This document shows positions 41,015 through 48,677 of a DNA stretch of 64,000 bases, piece by piece. A program made the position numbers and the translations under genes. Position 1 is the first letter of the stretch. Every line of letters begins with the position of its first letter. The notes beneath the pieces are model-generated. The model was not told the origin of the DNA, ran no database searches, and worked only from the letters and a program-made list of their open reading frames with translations. The stretch comes from Sutcliffiella cohnii (GTDB taxonomy: Bacteria > Bacillota > Bacilli > Bacillales > Bacillaceae_I): contig NZ_CP018866.1 in NCBI RefSeq assembly GCF_002250055.1, positions 140,001 through 204,000 of the forward strand, in the 5' to 3' direction.

Positions 41015-42028
41015 GTGTCCAAAACGATGATTATCCCTTCCGCGTACAAATCTAAACTAAATTTAATGGAAACCGAAATTGCAATAAAACGTGTGAAGGA
41101 CTATTTTGAAAAGAAGTTAGCAGAGGAATTACAGTTAGTTCGTGTGTCCGCCCCTTTGTTTTTAAAAGAAGGAACGGGGCTGAATGATAATTTAAACGGT
41201 GTGGAGCGGGTTGTTTCTTTTCAAGCGTTAGATGTAAACACAGGAAAGATAGAAATTGTTCAATCTCTCGCTAAATGGAAAAGAACTGCCTTAAAAAAAT
41301 ATGGCTTTATTGTAGGGACGGGACTTTATACAGATATGAACGCCATCCGGCGGGATGAAGAACTCGACAACCTTCATTCCATGTATGTCGACCAGTGGGA
41401 CTGGGAAAAAGTAATAGCCAAACATCAACGTACTCCAGAAACATTAAAAGGGGAAGTACGAAACATATATAATGCCTTAGTGGCAACGGAGCAACATATT
41501 CAAGAATTATATCCAACACTTCAACCGGTATTACCGAAAGAGATCCATTTTATTACATCTCAAGAATTAGAATTAATGTACCCATCACTCACACCGAAGG
41601 AAAGAGAAGATGCAATTGCGAAAGTATACGGGGCCGTATTTATTATGGGGATAGGTGGAAAATTGCGTTCAGGAGAAAAGCATGACGGTCGTTCTCCAGA
41701 TTACGATGACTGGAAGTTAAACGGTGATATTATTGTTTGGTATCCCACGCTAGAACGAGCAGTCGAACTTTCGTCAATGGGTATCCGCGTCGACGATAAA
41801 GCTTTAGTACGACAAATCAAGGAATCTAACTGTGAGGACCGATTAGGATTAGAATACCATCAAGCCGTTTTAAACCGAGAACTTCCTTACACAATAGGGG
41901 GAGGAATTGGCCAATCAAGACTGTGCATGATCTTGTTACAAAAAGCGCATATCGGAGAAGTGCAAGTTTCAGTATGGAATGACGAAATAATAAAAGAATG
42001 TGAAGAGGGAAATATTTTTCTTTTATAA
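41015..42028 (+). CDS. asnA: Asparagine synthetase A (aspartate-ammonia ligase)
   Basis: The protein has 337 residues. It makes asparagine from aspartate, ammonia and ATP. It can be followed along remembered E. coli AsnA: ETEIAIKRVKDYFEKKL, VSAPLFLKEGTGLNDNLNG, HSMYVDQWDWEKVI, IHFITSQEL, LRSGEKHDGRSPDYDDW, LSSMGIRVD and YTIGGGIGQSRLCMILLQ. The start is GTG at 41015 with GAGGTGA upstream; an earlier GTG at 41006 lies inside that site. No T-box leader is seen in the 125-bp gap. With aspA in the same window this gives both synthesis and breakdown routes around aspartate. Confidence 0.96.
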   Translation: MSKTMIIPSAYKSKLNLMETEIAIKRVKDYFEKKLAEELQLVRVSAPLFLKEGTGLNDNLNGVERVVSFQALDVNTGKIEIVQSLAKWKRTALKKYGFIVGTGLYTDMNAIRRDEELDNLHSMYVDQWDWEKVIAKHQRTPETLKGEVRNIYNALVATEQHIQELYPTLQPVLPKEIHFITSQELELMYPSLTPKEREDAIAKVYGAVFIMGIGGKLRSGEKHDGRSPDYDDWKLNGDIIVWYPTLERAVELSSMGIRVDDKALVRQIKESNCEDRLGLEYHQAVLNRELPYTIGGGIGQSRLCMILLQKAHIGEVQVSVWNDEIIKECEEGNIFLL

Positions 42029-42032
42029 GGGG

Positions 42033-42068
42033 AATGCCTGGTGCTTTAAATGTACTAGGCATTTTTTG
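42033..42068 (+). terminator. asnA terminator
   Basis: AATGCCT (42033-42039) pairs with AGGCATT (42057-42063), followed by a T-run. Confidence 0.75.
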
Positions 42069-42196
42069 TATGTAACTGATGTTAATGGTTGTCGCTTTTA
42101 GGACTTTAGTCTAATATAATAGTAAAATATATGGTGGTAACTGGCGAATAATGTCGGAAAAGCAAGAAAAAAGATAGAAACAGAAAGAGGGATGAT

Positions 42197-43180
42197 ATGG
42201 GTATTGAGTTGCTAGCTGTTGTTGTATTTGGACTTATAACGGCTTATATAGCTATTAAAAAAAATCGACATCCACTAATTTGGTTTATTATTGGTGGAAT
42301 AACAACAATTGTAGGATTAGCTATTATTATTTTAATAAAATCAAAAGAAGCAACGTTAGAAGAATCATCAGGAAAAGAAAAGTCAATCGATCAATTTTCT
42401 AGTTTTACTAGAAAACTAGTTATCGTTGTTGGAATTACCGGCCTGTTTGTACTTATAGGAACACTTTTCGTAATTGGATACATAGAATATCAATCTAAAT
42501 ATGCCGCTCAAGAACATTTGCAAGCTATTGTAATTAAAGAAGCATTAATGCATAGAACGGAAGGAAAGGATGCTAGTATAAGAGATGTGACCGTTATTGC
42601 ACAAATGTACCATTCGGGCAGTCGTAGTGTAGGCGCGTATTTTGTTCAAATATACGAAGAGCGCTTGTTTAAAACGCAGGTAACATTTGGTGTCTTTGGT
42701 TTTGTCCTTTCGTTATTATTACTCGTAAGAAGACGTGCTACTGCAATCGCGAAGGAAAGTTATAAGAAGTTTTCTAATAGTGCTATTTATGATTTTCTTT
42801 TAAAATGGAAGAAACAAATAATAATTGCATTTGCTATCTTTTTAGTGTCAGGATATGTCTTCGGTACAATCGGTTATTATTATAAGCAATTTTCGATAAA
42901 TAACGATCCTCAAATATATTATTATAACGTTTTTGAAAAACGAAACGGTGAACCACTTACTTCCGAAATGGAGTATAACGTTTCTGCCTTTTTAGCTGGT
43001 CAAGATTATGTTGAAAAGGGCGTAACGATGAAAGAAGCAGAAACAACAAAAGGGAAATTTAAAATTTTCGGTTACATTGTTGGCCTTTTTCTCGTAATAT
43101 ACATAAATAAACCTTTGTGGAACCGGATTGTAAATAAAGTTGCTAGTACAAGACAAATACATACGGCAGAGAAGATATAA
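42197..43180 (+). CDS. Multi-pass membrane protein of unknown function
   Basis: The protein has 327 residues with about six hydrophobic segments (near 2-18, 28-46, 74-96, 160-178, 209-229 and 294-306). The first two helices (LLAVVVFGLITAYIAIKKNR, HPLIWFIIGG) resemble a short membrane module seen in other hypothetical Bacillus proteins. Two outside stretches lie between helices. AGAGGGATG-like sequence precedes the ATG. I do not recognise a family, and no neighbouring gene explains its role. Confidence 0.65.
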   Translation: MGIELLAVVVFGLITAYIAIKKNRHPLIWFIIGGITTIVGLAIIILIKSKEATLEESSGKEKSIDQFSSFTRKLVIVVGITGLFVLIGTLFVIGYIEYQSKYAAQEHLQAIVIKEALMHRTEGKDASIRDVTVIAQMYHSGSRSVGAYFVQIYEERLFKTQVTFGVFGFVLSLLLLVRRRATAIAKESYKKFSNSAIYDFLLKWKKQIIIAFAIFLVSGYVFGTIGYYYKQFSINNDPQIYYYNVFEKRNGEPLTSEMEYNVSAFLAGQDYVEKGVTMKEAETTKGKFKIFGYIVGLFLVIYINKPLWNRIVNKVASTRQIHTAEKI

Positions 43181-43190
43181 TATAGCGGTA

Positions 43191-43226
43191 AGAAGGAATG
43201 GAGAATTAATCCATTCTTTCTTTTTT
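43191..43226 (+). terminator. Terminator after the membrane protein
   Basis: AGAAGGAATGGA pairs with TCCATTCTTTCT, followed by T residues. Confidence 0.75.
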
Positions 43227-43261
43227 AAAAAGGTCTAAGAAGTTTGTTAATATAGCAATTT

Positions 43262-43281
43262 TCAATCAAACGTTTGATTGA
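43262..43281. promoter_or_regulatory. Perfect 20-bp palindrome without an adjacent regulator
   Basis: The arms TCAATCAAAC and GTTTGATTGA are exact reverse complements, a form common for TetR-family operators. The nearest genes are a membrane protein that ends 80 bp before and a small protein over 450 bp after. No regulator gene is present. Confidence 0.55.
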
Positions 43282-43484
43282 GCTATAGGAAAAAATGTGA
43301 GGCGTCAACATTTTTAGCATCTCCCTTATTATTAACTTTTTTAAAAGCTATATTAGAAATGTTAATTAGGAAAATTTGTCCTTTTTAGTTTGTTTTAATG
43401 TTAAGTCGAGGACGAACTTGATGAAGTAATATTTGCTACATCAACTTTAGTGGGGAGTATAGTATACAGAGAGACATTGTAGCA

Positions 43485-43629
43485 GCGTCAAAATTTTTCG
43501 GCTGCGTCAAAAAAATCGCCAAGTGTGTCAATAAATTTTCCAGCAGCGTCAAAAAACCGGCCAAGTGCGTCAATAATTTCTCCAACTGCATCAATCAACC
43601 CCGCCACTGTATCTAAAACCCCTATAAAA
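43485..43629. repeat. Second 21-bp tandem array
   Basis: Seven units start at 43485, 43504, 43525, 43546, 43567, 43588 and 43609; all but the first spacing are exactly 21 bp. Each unit begins with a head like GCGTCAA (or GTGTCAA, GCATCAA) and has a variable tail. Read on the minus strand, it gives heptads such as FFDAAGKFIDTLG with no start or ribosome site. A G/C-rich hairpin follows near 43636-43660. The rest of the 43282-43733 gap has no gene. Confidence 0.8.
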
Positions 43630-43733
43630 TAGCAGCGGCACAACCCGCACCGCTATTCATTCCAATCGAAAATAATATTTCTCCACTTTTCTGCAAAAAC
43701 TATATTGAATTTCCCAGAAAGGAGGCGTACATA

Positions 43734-43907
43734 ATGCCAAATGCGCAAGACTATGTGAATCAAAGTATGTCAAGTGTTCAAAATACGGTAGGAACATTAC
43801 AACAGGCTCTTAACTCTGCCGAAAAACCAGAGAACAAAAACAAGATTCAACAAGCAATTGATGCTCTTCATTCCGTACAGCAAGATTTATCTAATTACCA
43901 AGACTAA
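43734..43907 (+). CDS. Small helical protein of unknown function
   Basis: The protein has 57 residues: NAQDYVNQSMSSVQNTVGTL, QQALNSAEKPENKNKIQQ, then AIDALHSVQQDLSNYQD. It is fully helical, Gln-rich and Cys-free, and likely forms a helical hairpin. AAAGGAGG stands 7 nt before the ATG, so translation is likely. It recalls the small sporulation-linked Bacillus proteins (YtzC and similar), but no firm match is claimed. A terminator follows. Confidence 0.6.
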   Translation: MPNAQDYVNQSMSSVQNTVGTLQQALNSAEKPENKNKIQQAIDALHSVQQDLSNYQD

Positions 43908-43948
43908 TGGTTGCGACCCATTTATAAGCTTACCCCGTTAGACGATGA

Positions 43949-43984
43949 AAAAAGTCTGCCCTAAAAAATAAGAGCAGACTTTTT
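43949..43984 (+). terminator. Terminator after the small helical protein
   Basis: AAAAAGTCTGC (43949-43959) pairs with GCAGACTTTTT (43974-43984). Confidence 0.8.
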
Positions 43985-44071
43985 ATTATGGAGTGAAGTG
44001 TATTCTTTGCTTCACAAATCCCCATCGTATATAGTAAAAAGAGGAAATTTGAAGTGAACGGGTGAAGTTAA

Positions 44072-45184
44072 ATGATGATATTTTTCGGACTGTTTTTTCT
44101 TGTAGTATATGCAGCGCTTGTATATTACATTGGAAGAAGCGTATGGGGATTGATGCTAGTTAGAGGAAGAAGGAGTGTTTCCTGGAAGTTTAAACTATTG
44201 TACATTATTACACTGACGGTTGTTTCCACTTCCTTCATAGTTGGGAGATTTTTCGATAATACGATCCTTCATATTATCGGCTCCTTTTGGATGGCGCTTT
44301 TCTACTTAATGGTTATTTTGTTACCGGTACTCCATCTTACTGTTTGGCTACTCGGCTTTACGAAAATACCGAGAATTCATATTGATAGATGGGCAAGAGT
44401 AATTGTGTTCAGTGTTGTTATATTTGTCATATCCTTCGGAGTTTATAATGCATACACACCTACTGTGAATCAATACGACGTGACAGTGGAGAAAGAAGTT
44501 GAGATGGAGAGTCTTAATATTGTCATGGCATCAGATATGCATTTTGGCGTTCTTTCTGGAAAAAATCATGCTAAAAAAATGGTGGAACAAATAAATGCAC
44601 TTCAACCAGACGTCGTTATTTTTCCAGGCGATATTGTAGATGATGATATTGATCCGTTTGTGGATAAAAACATTGCGGAAGTACTTGCGCAAATTAATGC
44701 GCCTTACGGTGTTTACGCTTCGCTAGGAAATCACGATAAGCATAATGGACCGATTGAAAAATTAATTGATGTAATCGAAGAAGGAAATGTGACGGTTCTA
44801 TATGATGATTTCATCTTAATAGATGACCACTTTTATATAATCGGTCGAAAAGACCGTACTGATAGAAACAGAGAAGAGTTGGCCGTGTTAACAGCAAATT
44901 TAGATAAGAGCAAACCGCTCATACTTGTCGATCATCAGCCGTACGATTTAGATGTGGCACAAGAGCAGGGGATAGATCTCATGCTTTCTGGTCATACACA
45001 TTATGGACAAGTGTTCCCTGGAAACTTAATTACCGGAAAAATATATGAAAATGATTGGGGCTATCTCCAACTAGAGCAGCTTCATTCTATCGTATCATCA
45101 GGTTATGGATTTTGGGGACCGCCAATCCGCATTGGGTCACGCTCGGAAATTGTACAAATTGTCGTTTCTTTTTTAACTGAATAA
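44072..45184 (+). CDS. Membrane-anchored metallophosphoesterase
   Basis: The protein has 370 residues. Four N-terminal membrane helices (to about residue 130) lead to a calcineurin-like phosphoesterase domain outside the membrane. All metal-binding motifs are present: MASDMHFG, FPGDIVDDD, SLGNHDKHNG, LVDHQPYDL and SGHTHYGQVFPG. YkuE- and YpbG-like relatives act on phospholipid or other phosphate esters, but the substrate here is unknown. It stands alone and ends in a terminator. Confidence 0.9.
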   Translation: MMIFFGLFFLVVYAALVYYIGRSVWGLMLVRGRRSVSWKFKLLYIITLTVVSTSFIVGRFFDNTILHIIGSFWMALFYLMVILLPVLHLTVWLLGFTKIPRIHIDRWARVIVFSVVIFVISFGVYNAYTPTVNQYDVTVEKEVEMESLNIVMASDMHFGVLSGKNHAKKMVEQINALQPDVVIFPGDIVDDDIDPFVDKNIAEVLAQINAPYGVYASLGNHDKHNGPIEKLIDVIEEGNVTVLYDDFILIDDHFYIIGRKDRTDRNREELAVLTANLDKSKPLILVDHQPYDLDVAQEQGIDLMLSGHTHYGQVFPGNLITGKIYENDWGYLQLEQLHSIVSSGYGFWGPPIRIGSRSEIVQIVVSFLTE

Positions 45185-45192
45185 ATGCGGGG

Positions 45193-45233
45193 AAAGAGTT
45201 CTTTTGCTTAAAGGGCATAGAGCTCTTTTTCTT
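45193..45233 (+). terminator. Terminator after the metallophosphoesterase
   Basis: AAAGAGTTC (45193-45201) pairs with GAGCTCTTT (45220-45228), one G-U pair, then T-rich. Confidence 0.65.
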
Positions 45234-45312
45234 TTCACCTAAAGGATAGGCCAGGCAAAATAACAAATAGAGCAGCATAGGATAGTAACACTAGTTTAGG
45301 GGGTGACTGTCG

Positions 45313-45957
45313 ATGTGGAGAAACAGAAACCATTTAACGTTTATCGGGCCAAACCCGGTTACAACGTTTAATCCTTATTCCCGCATACCTACTATTGCTA
45401 CTACTGCGTACTTAAGTCCGTTTACATATATCGTGGGCGATGTGCGAGTCGGACATAATGTTTTTGTTGGGCCATTCGTTTCGTTAAGAGCGGATGAAGG
45501 AACTCCTTTTCATATTGGGAGTAACAGCAATTTGCAGGATGGGGTCATTTTACATGGCCTTGAACATGAATATGTCACAAGAAATAACAAACGGTATTCC
45601 ATTTATATAGGAAAGGGAGTAACGTGTGCGCACGGTTCGCTTGTTCACGGACCATGCTTAATAGAAGATAATGTGTTTGTTGGATTTGGATCGGTCGTAT
45701 TTAATGCAAAAGTCGGTCGAGATAGTTTTATTTCTTCTGGAGCGGTCATTACGGATGGGGTCGAGCTTAGACCGAACTCATTTGTTCCACCTGGGGCTAG
45801 CGTTGATAGTCAAGAAAAGGCAGACTCACTGTCAGGTGTTCCTGAAAACAATCAACAGTTTGCGATGGAAGTACAACGAGTCAATCGAGAATTTCCAGCA
45901 GCGTATTCGTTACTCTTAGGAAAAAATAGATGCTCTTGTGGACTGGCGTGTAGTTAA
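45313..45957 (+). CDS. Gamma-carbonic-anhydrase-like left-handed beta-helix protein
   Basis: The protein has 214 residues built of hexapeptide repeats: VGDVRVGHNVFVGPFVSLRA, HIGSNSNLQDGVILHG, GKGVTCAHGSLVHGPC and NVFVGFGSVVFNAKVG. The metal ligands of Cam-type carbonic anhydrases are visible as His in LQDGVILHG and in CAHGSLVHG. The Arg in LRADEG and Gln in LQDG also fit. A C-terminal helix (QFAMEVQRVNREFPAAY) and a CSCGLAC Cys cluster close the protein; the Cys cluster is unusual. Whether it is an active carbonic anhydrase is not certain. Confidence 0.85.
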   Translation: MWRNRNHLTFIGPNPVTTFNPYSRIPTIATTAYLSPFTYIVGDVRVGHNVFVGPFVSLRADEGTPFHIGSNSNLQDGVILHGLEHEYVTRNNKRYSIYIGKGVTCAHGSLVHGPCLIEDNVFVGFGSVVFNAKVGRDSFISSGAVITDGVELRPNSFVPPGASVDSQEKADSLSGVPENNQQFAMEVQRVNREFPAAYSLLLGKNRCSCGLACS

Positions 45958-46049
45958 AAAGGGCAGAAATTATTCTCTTTCAAATTCTCCTACTTTATAT
46001 AGAAGGAAATGGTATGATAAGGAAAGCTACCATTAAAAGGAGAGTTACG

Positions 46050-46751
46050 ATGCATAAAATAATGCTGATTGAAGATGATCCCCAGTTAAGTGAAATCATT
46101 CAAGAAAATCTCGAGCGGTACGGGTATGTAGTAGCGCAACCAAAAAGTTTCGCAAATGTAGTAGAAGAATTTGTGGACTTTCGACCAGATTTAGTGTTAC
46201 TCGACATAAACCTTCCTTACTATGACGGCTATTATTTATGTAGAAGCTTCCGCCAAAAATCTAATGTCCCAATCATTATTATTTCTGCGCGAAGTCAGGA
46301 AATGGATCAAATAATGGCAATTGAACTTGGGGCAGATGATTATATTACGAAGCCGTTTACGTTTGATATATTACATTCAAAAATTAAAGCAACGGTCCGA
46401 AGAGTGTACGGGGAATATGCAGTCAAAGAAAATCAGAACACTTCTATAGGTGAACTTTATATAGACTCGCAAACTTTAACAATAACGTACGGAGAAAAGA
46501 GCAAGGAACTTAGCAAAAATGAATATAAGCTGTTAAGAAAGTTGATGGAAAATAACAATGCTTACGTAACGAGAGAACAGTTAATGGAGGAAGTGTGGGA
46601 TTCCTTTACGTTTGTTGATGATAATACACTAACTGTTAATATAACGAGAATTAAGCAAAAGCTTGTGGAGATAGGGGTAGGACAGGTGATTAAAACGAAA
46701 AGAGGGCTAGGGTATATGCTTCAATATTCTGTGGGGATGAACAATGACTAA
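46050..46751 (+). CDS. OmpR-family response regulator (BceR-like)
   Basis: The protein has 233 residues. The receiver domain has the acidic pair Asp9/Asp10 (LIEDDPQ), the phospho-acceptor Asp52 in LLDINLP and the Lys in YITKPF. The C-terminal winged helix includes SKNEYKLLRKLMENNN and VDDNTLTVNITRIKQKL. The start at 46050 is chosen because AAGGAG stands 8 nt upstream; an ATG at 46014 would add 12 extra residues. It overlaps the sensor gene by 8 bp. Together they fit the Bce system for sensing cell-wall-active peptides. Confidence 0.92.
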   Translation: MHKIMLIEDDPQLSEIIQENLERYGYVVAQPKSFANVVEEFVDFRPDLVLLDINLPYYDGYYLCRSFRQKSNVPIIIISARSQEMDQIMAIELGADDYITKPFTFDILHSKIKATVRRVYGEYAVKENQNTSIGELYIDSQTLTITYGEKSKELSKNEYKLLRKLMENNNAYVTREQLMEEVWDSFTFVDDNTLTVNITRIKQKLVEIGVGQVIKTKRGLGYMLQYSVGMNND

Positions 46752-47766
46752 AAGGTTACTCGTAAATTTTTTGAAAGATAGATTGTTGCTCATCGTCTTT
46801 TATGGGCTAAATATGTCTGCTATTATCGTCTATTTTCACCTTACTGAGCCAGCGAATACCGAGTACTTTTACCCGCTAGTTGTAGGGGGGTTCTTACTAA
46901 CTATTTATCTCATAATAGATTGGCTTCGATACTATGAAACGAACAGTGCTGTTAGTCGAATGTTAAACGATGATTTTGCTGAGATGATTGCTCATACAGA
47001 AGAACAAAAAGCATTTCAACTGTTGCTCCAAAAGGTGAATCGTGAACATAAGAGTAAGTACTATGAGATGAATGAAAAAAATAAAGAAAGAGTTTACTTT
47101 TTATCTCATTGGATGCATCATTTGAAAACGCCTGTCTCAGTTATAGAGCTTATTTTGAATAAAGAGGAAAAAGATTCTGATAGGCTACTAGAAAAAATAC
47201 AACGAGAAAATAAACGACTACATTCTTCTATCGAGCAAGGCTTAACGATGATCCGCATGGAGAACGTTGAGAATGATTTAGAAGTAAAGTCAGTTGATTT
47301 GTTACACGTTTTAAGAAAAATAATGAACGAACGAAAACGCGAGTGTATTTACCAATCCATCTTTCCGACTATTGAATTTGATGGTGAGTCAGCTTTAATC
47401 GTTACAGACTCTAAATGGAATGAAGTATTATTAGAGCAAGTAGTTTCCAATGCAATTAAATATTCGAGCTTTAAAAGTGGCAATAAAAAACTTCTTTTTA
47501 AGGTTGAACAAGGCGAAACGTATACAACGCTATCCGTAAAAGATGAAGGAGTCGGTATGCCTCCATATGACGTAGAGCGAGTATTCCAGCCATTTTTTAC
47601 AGGCGAAAACGGTAGGAAGTATCCGAACTCAACAGGAATTGGCCTTTATTTATGTAAAAGGATTGCGGATAAGTTAGGCCATACGATTACGGTTCAGTCA
47701 AGAGTTTCAGTAGGGACAACGGTAACCGTTCAATGGATGACAGGAAAAGGCGAAGAGAAAGATTAG
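46744..47766 (+). CDS. Intramembrane-sensing histidine kinase (BceS-like)
   Basis: The protein has 340 residues. Two membrane helices (about 13-32 and 38-58) with almost no outside loop are the mark of BceS-type kinases, which cannot sense ligand alone but read the ABC permease. The phospho-acceptor His is in SHWMHHLKTPVSVIEL. The ATP-binding boxes are VVSNAIKYS, DEGVGMP, FFTGENGRK and STGIGLYLCK. It is co-transcribed with the response regulator and followed by a terminator. Confidence 0.92.
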   Translation: MTKRLLVNFLKDRLLLIVFYGLNMSAIIVYFHLTEPANTEYFYPLVVGGFLLTIYLIIDWLRYYETNSAVSRMLNDDFAEMIAHTEEQKAFQLLLQKVNREHKSKYYEMNEKNKERVYFLSHWMHHLKTPVSVIELILNKEEKDSDRLLEKIQRENKRLHSSIEQGLTMIRMENVENDLEVKSVDLLHVLRKIMNERKRECIYQSIFPTIEFDGESALIVTDSKWNEVLLEQVVSNAIKYSSFKSGNKKLLFKVEQGETYTTLSVKDEGVGMPPYDVERVFQPFFTGENGRKYPNSTGIGLYLCKRIADKLGHTITVQSRVSVGTTVTVQWMTGKGEEKD

Positions 47767-47803
47767 AGAAAGATCTTGAACGTTCCCCTTTAAATGCAAA
47801 ATT

Positions 47804-47830
47804 ACCTTACAAAACTGTAAGGTTTTTTTA
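47804..47830 (+). terminator. Terminator between the two-component pair and the ABC genes
   Basis: ACCTTAC (47804-47810) pairs with GTAAGGT (47817-47823), then T-run. The ABC genes therefore probably have their own promoter, as in bceAB where the regulator drives only the transporter. Confidence 0.75.
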
Positions 47831-47912
47831 GCATTTCCGATGGTTGGAAGCCTCTATGTTTTATACGATAGTTAGTAAGAAAGCAAAGTGTTTTGGTATA
47901 AGGAGGAAACGG

Positions 47913-48677
47913 ATGGTTATTTTAGAAGCTAACAATATAGTAAAAGTATATGGCGAATCTAGTGGGGAAGGAGCAACAACTGCTTTAGGTGGTATAAGCC
48001 TTTCGGTTCAAAAGGGTGAGTTTATTGCCATAATGGGTCCTTCTGGTAGTGGGAAAACAACGCTATTAAATATGTTCAGTGGGATAGATAAACCATCTTC
48101 TGGGGAGATAGTAATTGCTGGTAGAGAACTAAGCGAAATGTCAGGAGATGAATTAGCGTTGTTCCGCCGAAAGCAATTAGGCTTTGTGTTCCAAGAATTC
48201 AACTTATTAGATAGCTTAACGGTGAAAGAAAATATTATGTTACCGATGGCACTAGAAAAGAAAACGATAGAAGAAATGGAAGAAAAAGTTCAAAGTGTCA
48301 CCAATCTATTTGGAATTAAAGACATCTTACATAAATATCCTTACAACATTTCAGGAGGGCAACAGCAACGTACTGCTGTTAGCCGCGCATTAGCAAACGA
48401 CCCGAATATTATTTTTGCCGATGAGCCAACTGGAAATTTAGACTCAAAATCGTCCTCTACCATTATGGAATGTTTTGAGAAAATCGTTGATGAGCTTATG
48501 ACAACAGTTCTTGTCGTCACACATGATGTATTTGCAGCAAGCTACTGTCGAAAAGTTGTTTTTATAAAAGATGGGCTCATTCATTCTTATATTATTAAAA
48601 AAGGAAGTAGGAAGGAGTTTTTGAATCAGATTATAGATAACCTTGCTGTTTTAGGAGGGAAATCGTATGACATTTAG
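47913..48677 (+). CDS. ABC transporter ATPase (BceA-like)
   Basis: The protein has 254 residues. Walker A MGPSGSGKTTLLN, signature NISGGQQQRTAVSRAL, Walker B IIFADEPTGNLDSKS and a switch His in VVTHDVFA are all present. This is the MacB/BceA subclass (ADEPTGNLD). It powers the permease that removes peptide antibiotics such as bacitracin from lipid targets. The start at 47913 has AGGAGG 6 nt upstream; the frame extends upstream to 47844 without a site. It overlaps the permease by 11 bp. Confidence 0.92.
   Translation: MVILEANNIVKVYGESSGEGATTALGGISLSVQKGEFIAIMGPSGSGKTTLLNMFSGIDKPSSGEIVIAGRELSEMSGDELALFRRKQLGFVFQEFNLLDSLTVKENIMLPMALEKKTIEEMEEKVQSVTNLFGIKDILHKYPYNISGGQQQRTAVSRALANDPNIIFADEPTGNLDSKSSSTIMECFEKIVDELMTTVLVVTHDVFAASYCRKVVFIKDGLIHSYIIKKGSRKEFLNQIIDNLAVLGGKSYDI

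Noticed and set aside
43485..43640. Heptad-encoding frame on the minus strand through the second array
   Set aside because: No start codon with a ribosome site; the upstream frame stops, and the periodicity alone explains the heptads.
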